Shown: piece by piece, positions 5,669 through 7,806 of the stretch
Layout: the number at the start of each line of letters is the position of its first letter
How positions within the stretch are numbered: position 1 is the first letter of the stretch
Origin: Bacillota bacterium
Lineage (GTDB): Bacteria > Bacillota > Clostridia > Acetivibrionales > DSM-1351
DNA length: 7,806 bases
Assembly (NCBI GenBank): GCA_023397905.1
Contig: JAEWSZ010000022.1
Location: 1-7,806 of the forward strand
Reading direction: 5' to 3'
Program-made: the position numbers and the translations under genes
Notes under the pieces: generated by a model
Told to the model about the DNA's origin: nothing
Seen by the model: the letters and a program-made list of their open reading frames with translations, nothing else
The model's database searches: none

Positions 5669-6916
5669 CTATATTCCAAAGGCCCGGTGAATGTCCTCTA
5701 TATCCTGGCCGGCTATGTGGAATATGTCTCCTAAAGACCGGGCATAATCTGCTGCTCTGGCGCTGAATTCAAGCACCTCCAGCCTGTCGTAGGCTTTTAG
5801 TGGACTTTCGCCGCAAACCACCGTCATTGCGTTTTTTATTAAAAACACGTCGCTCCGCCTTTCGATCATATCCGGCAAGGCGTTGTCCAAAAGCGCACTG
5901 TAATCCACTGTCTTTACCTCCCGCATCACCATATAGGATTCCGGGATCAGCCTGGAATCAAACACTTTGTCTGCGCAGGCAAAGCCCATGGTGTGGGGCG
6001 GCAGGGCCATGATGACCGAACGGACTCCAGGCTGCCTCTCATAGATATCCCCGTGTATCCGCATAATAGGGTCCGCCTCCCCCGGCAATAATACAAAATC
6101 CTGTTCTGCAAGCAGGCGCAGTTCCTTTGCCGGATCTGAAACCAGTACCCTGCCGTCTTCCGTCCTGCATGAAATCAAAAAGAACCCGGAAGGAGAGAAG
6201 CCCTTGCCGTAAATCCGCCGGGAAAGTTCAAACAGTTCCTTGCGTTCTTTTTGATATTCTGTTGTCCCTGTGTATGTTTTCTCCAATTCAAAAAATTTTT
6301 TAAGACGGCCGTACTGCATGTCATCCAGCTCATTTAAAGCCGCGTACGAAGCTCCCTTTATGGCAATATCCGCGCAGGAATTCAGCAGCTCGAACTGCGA
6401 AAACACTTCATCAAGAGTCTGGCCTGCGGCCACAACCCCATGGTTCTCCAGAATCACAGCAGAGCAGCCCTGCGAGAACTTCTCCGCAATGTTTTCGCCC
6501 AGCAGCCCGCTTCCCGGCAGAGCATACTCCGCAACATCAATTTTACCGCACTTCAGCCTGAATACCGGTGAAATTCCCAGCGGCGGCATTTTATGCACCA
6601 GGCTTGCCGCTATCAGGGCCGGCGGGTGAGCGTGAATGATGGCCCGCACATCCGGACGGGCTTTATATATCTGCACATGGAAGGGCAGCTCAATGGAAGG
6701 GGAATGTCTTCCCGCCGCCTCTCCGCTTCCCCCTATGCGCACTATGTCCTCCGGGTGCAGATTTCCCTTGTCCACACCGGAGGGAGTGATCCATATCTCC
6801 CCGTTCTCATCCAGAATCGAAAGATTCCCTCCGGATATGGTGGTCATATTCTTTTGATATATTAAATTCATAATTTCCACGATTTTTTCAGGACACCGTA
6901 TACCTTTCAAGCACAT
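5669..6916 (-). CDS. Two-domain class II aldolase/adducin family protein; second domain degenerate
   Basis: A predicted cytoplasmic Zn-dependent sugar-phosphate aldolase of the fuculose/rhamnulose/ribulose-phosphate type, 415 aa, about twice the family's usual ~215 aa. Domain 1 (about 1-200) is complete: SGGN (28-31) and TPSG (44-47) for phosphate binding, Glu76 in SPSIELPFH as catalytic acid/base, His95 and His97 in HAHP, and His159 in ENHG as metal ligands. Domain 2 (about 222-400) keeps the fold pattern (IYERQPGVRSVIMALPPHT mirrors IYKARPDVRAIIHAHPPAL) but has Met303 and Leu305 at the His positions, Ile284 at the Glu and Ala363 at the last His, so it should not bind metal. The start is ATG 6916 with GGAGGA (6926-6921) 4 nt upstream. 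It lies 25 nt downstream of the GH31 gene. The substrate is unknown. Confidence 0.88.
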   Translation of the reverse strand: MCLKGIRCPEKIVEIMNLIYQKNMTTISGGNLSILDENGEIWITPSGVDKGNLHPEDIVRIGGSGEAAGRHSPSIELPFHVQIYKARPDVRAIIHAHPPALIAASLVHKMPPLGISPVFRLKCGKIDVAEYALPGSGLLGENIAEKFSQGCSAVILENHGVVAAGQTLDEVFSQFELLNSCADIAIKGASYAALNELDDMQYGRLKKFFELEKTYTGTTEYQKERKELFELSRRIYGKGFSPSGFFLISCRTEDGRVLVSDPAKELRLLAEQDFVLLPGEADPIMRIHGDIYERQPGVRSVIMALPPHTMGFACADKVFDSRLIPESYMVMREVKTVDYSALLDNALPDMIERRSDVFLIKNAMTVVCGESPLKAYDRLEVLEFSARAADYARSLGDIFHIAGQDIEDIHRAFGI

Positions 6917-6941
6917 ACACTCCTCCGGTTGTGATTTTCTA

Positions 6942-7806
6942 TTATTCTCCGTCCCAGGCCGTCAGCATTTCACAAAGCGCCCCGTACAGGTCTTTCTCCA
7001 GGTGCATGGAACAAAGCCCGCTTAAAATCTCGCCCGTATTATTTCCCGAGGCAACTATATCATAAATTTCCTTTTTCAAGGCAAATCTGATCTGCGCATA
7101 ATTTAAAAAGTCGAATATTTTATCCCGCACCCTGTTCCCTTCCAGCCTGATATTCTTCCCCAGGTTTATGCGTGCGCCATCCTTTGAGGATACTTTCAGG
7201 CATTTCACCGTAAGGGTATGGGACATTGGGTCGTATTCCCTTTCAAACGGGAGCATTTCCCCTCCGCTTTCCGCAGTTATGCCGCAATCCGGAACTCCCA
7301 TGAACTTCAGCGTATAGCTCCGCTCCTGAGAAACCGCAGCCGCGTTGCCGGCAACAGGGGCAATATCAAATATTCCGCCGCCCCAGTCCAGCCGGAACTC
7401 CGTGTCGGCCCAATCGCCATCCTCTTCGGCCTGTGCCCTTCCCTCGTCCTCATACAGGTGAAATTCCCCGTCGGCTCCTCCGAATATGCGGATCTCCAGC
7501 TTTTCCGGATTTTCAGCGGAAGCTCCACACCCGTTTAAATCCGCCATTGGCACAATGGCCCCAGCCTCCGCCAGCACCGGAATGCACTCCAGGCTCCGGT
7601 ACAAAGACATTCTGCGCCCGCCTTTATAGACCATCCCCGAAAAGAAGTCTATCCACAGCCCTTCCGGAAGCCAGACTTTCACCTCGGCGACGTCCAGCAT
7701 TTGATTCATCCTGCCCGTAATGGGGCACGCTATGAGCCGGGTACCGAAATAATACTCATTTGGCACCTGATATGCCTCTTCCTCCCACGGATGGTGATAG
7801 TACATG
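6942..7806 (-). CDS. Glycoside hydrolase family 31 (alpha-glucosidase/alpha-xylosidase type), C-terminal part; 5' end off the window
   Basis: This is the C-terminal ~288 residues of a GH31 enzyme, which releases alpha-linked glucose or xylose from oligosaccharides with retention. The frame is open to the right edge and ends in tandem stops TAA TAG at 6944-6939. Recognisable pieces, counting from the Met at 7805, are EEEAYQVPNEYYFGTRLIACP (8-28, end of the catalytic barrel), VWLPEGLWIDFFSG (44-57) and IPVLAEAGAIVP (75-86) of the proximal beta domain, then LYEDEG (117-122) of the distal DUF5110-like domain. The last ~60 residues (225-287) are a helical tail that ordinary members often lack. The catalytic Asp residues lie upstream, outside the window. 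With no signal visible, location is unknown. It is the first gene seen of the operon with the aldolase. Confidence 0.9.
   Translation of the reverse strand, partial: MYYHHPWEEEAYQVPNEYYFGTRLIACPITGRMNQMLDVAEVKVWLPEGLWIDFFSGMVYKGGRRMSLYRSLECIPVLAEAGAIVPMADLNGCGASAENPEKLEIRIFGGADGEFHLYEDEGRAQAEEDGDWADTEFRLDWGGGIFDIAPVAGNAAAVSQERSYTLKFMGVPDCGITAESGGEMLPFEREYDPMSHTLTVKCLKVSSKDGARINLGKNIRLEGNRVRDKIFDFLNYAQIRFALKKEIYDIVASGNNTGEILSGLCSMHLEKDLYGALCEMLTAWDGE

Noticed and set aside
1..7806. CRISPR array, tRNA or rRNA, insertion sequence or prophage genes
   Set aside because: No regularly spaced repeats, no cloverleaf or ribosomal sequence, and no transposase, integrase or phage genes are visible.

Overview
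The window reads as chromosomal DNA of a Gram-positive, low-to-mid GC member of the Clostridia. The clues are strong GGAGG-type ribosome binding sites, two TTG starts with good Shine-Dalgarno sequences, a lipoprotein with a Firmicutes-type lipobox, an S-layer-homology (SLH) wall protein with YcdB/YcdC-type repeats, and AT-rich intergenic DNA with sigma-A-like promoters. Plant-biomass clostridia would fit (GH31 enzyme, SLH protein, polysaccharide deacetylase), but the species cannot be fixed from this sequence.

Layout, left to right. (1) The 3' end of argH (argininosuccinate lyase) on the + strand, ending at a strong and probably bidirectional terminator. Everything else that codes is on the - strand. 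(2) A two-gene operon of small proteins I do not recognise (103 aa and 59 aa). It is driven by a near-consensus promoter whose -35 and -10 elements are overlapped by a perfect 11-bp inverted repeat, which looks like a repressor operator. (3) A 400-bp non-coding stretch, then a lipoprotein with a NodB-type polysaccharide deacetylase domain, and upstream of it a 93-aa Dabb (stress-responsive alpha/beta barrel) protein with a TTG start and a clear promoter. (4) A very AT-rich 300-bp intergenic region with a 13-bp perfect palindrome and what looks like a separate + strand transcription unit of about 100 nt (promoter plus intrinsic terminator, no ORF), a candidate small RNA. (5) A 718-aa secreted protein with a duplicated YcdB/YcdC-like region and C-terminal SLH motifs. 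(6) A sugar-metabolism operon at the right edge: the C-terminal part of a GH31 alpha-glycosidase followed 25 nt later by a two-domain class II aldolase in which only the first domain keeps the metal and catalytic residues.

The genes fall into unrelated blocks: arginine biosynthesis, an unknown regulated operon, two cell-envelope proteins, and glycoside plus sugar (phosphate) catabolism. I see no complete multi-gene defence or mobile system. The best candidates for something undescribed are the isolated + strand RNA unit at about 3082-3219, the operator-controlled small-protein operon at 385-1020, and the fused active/degenerate aldolase.
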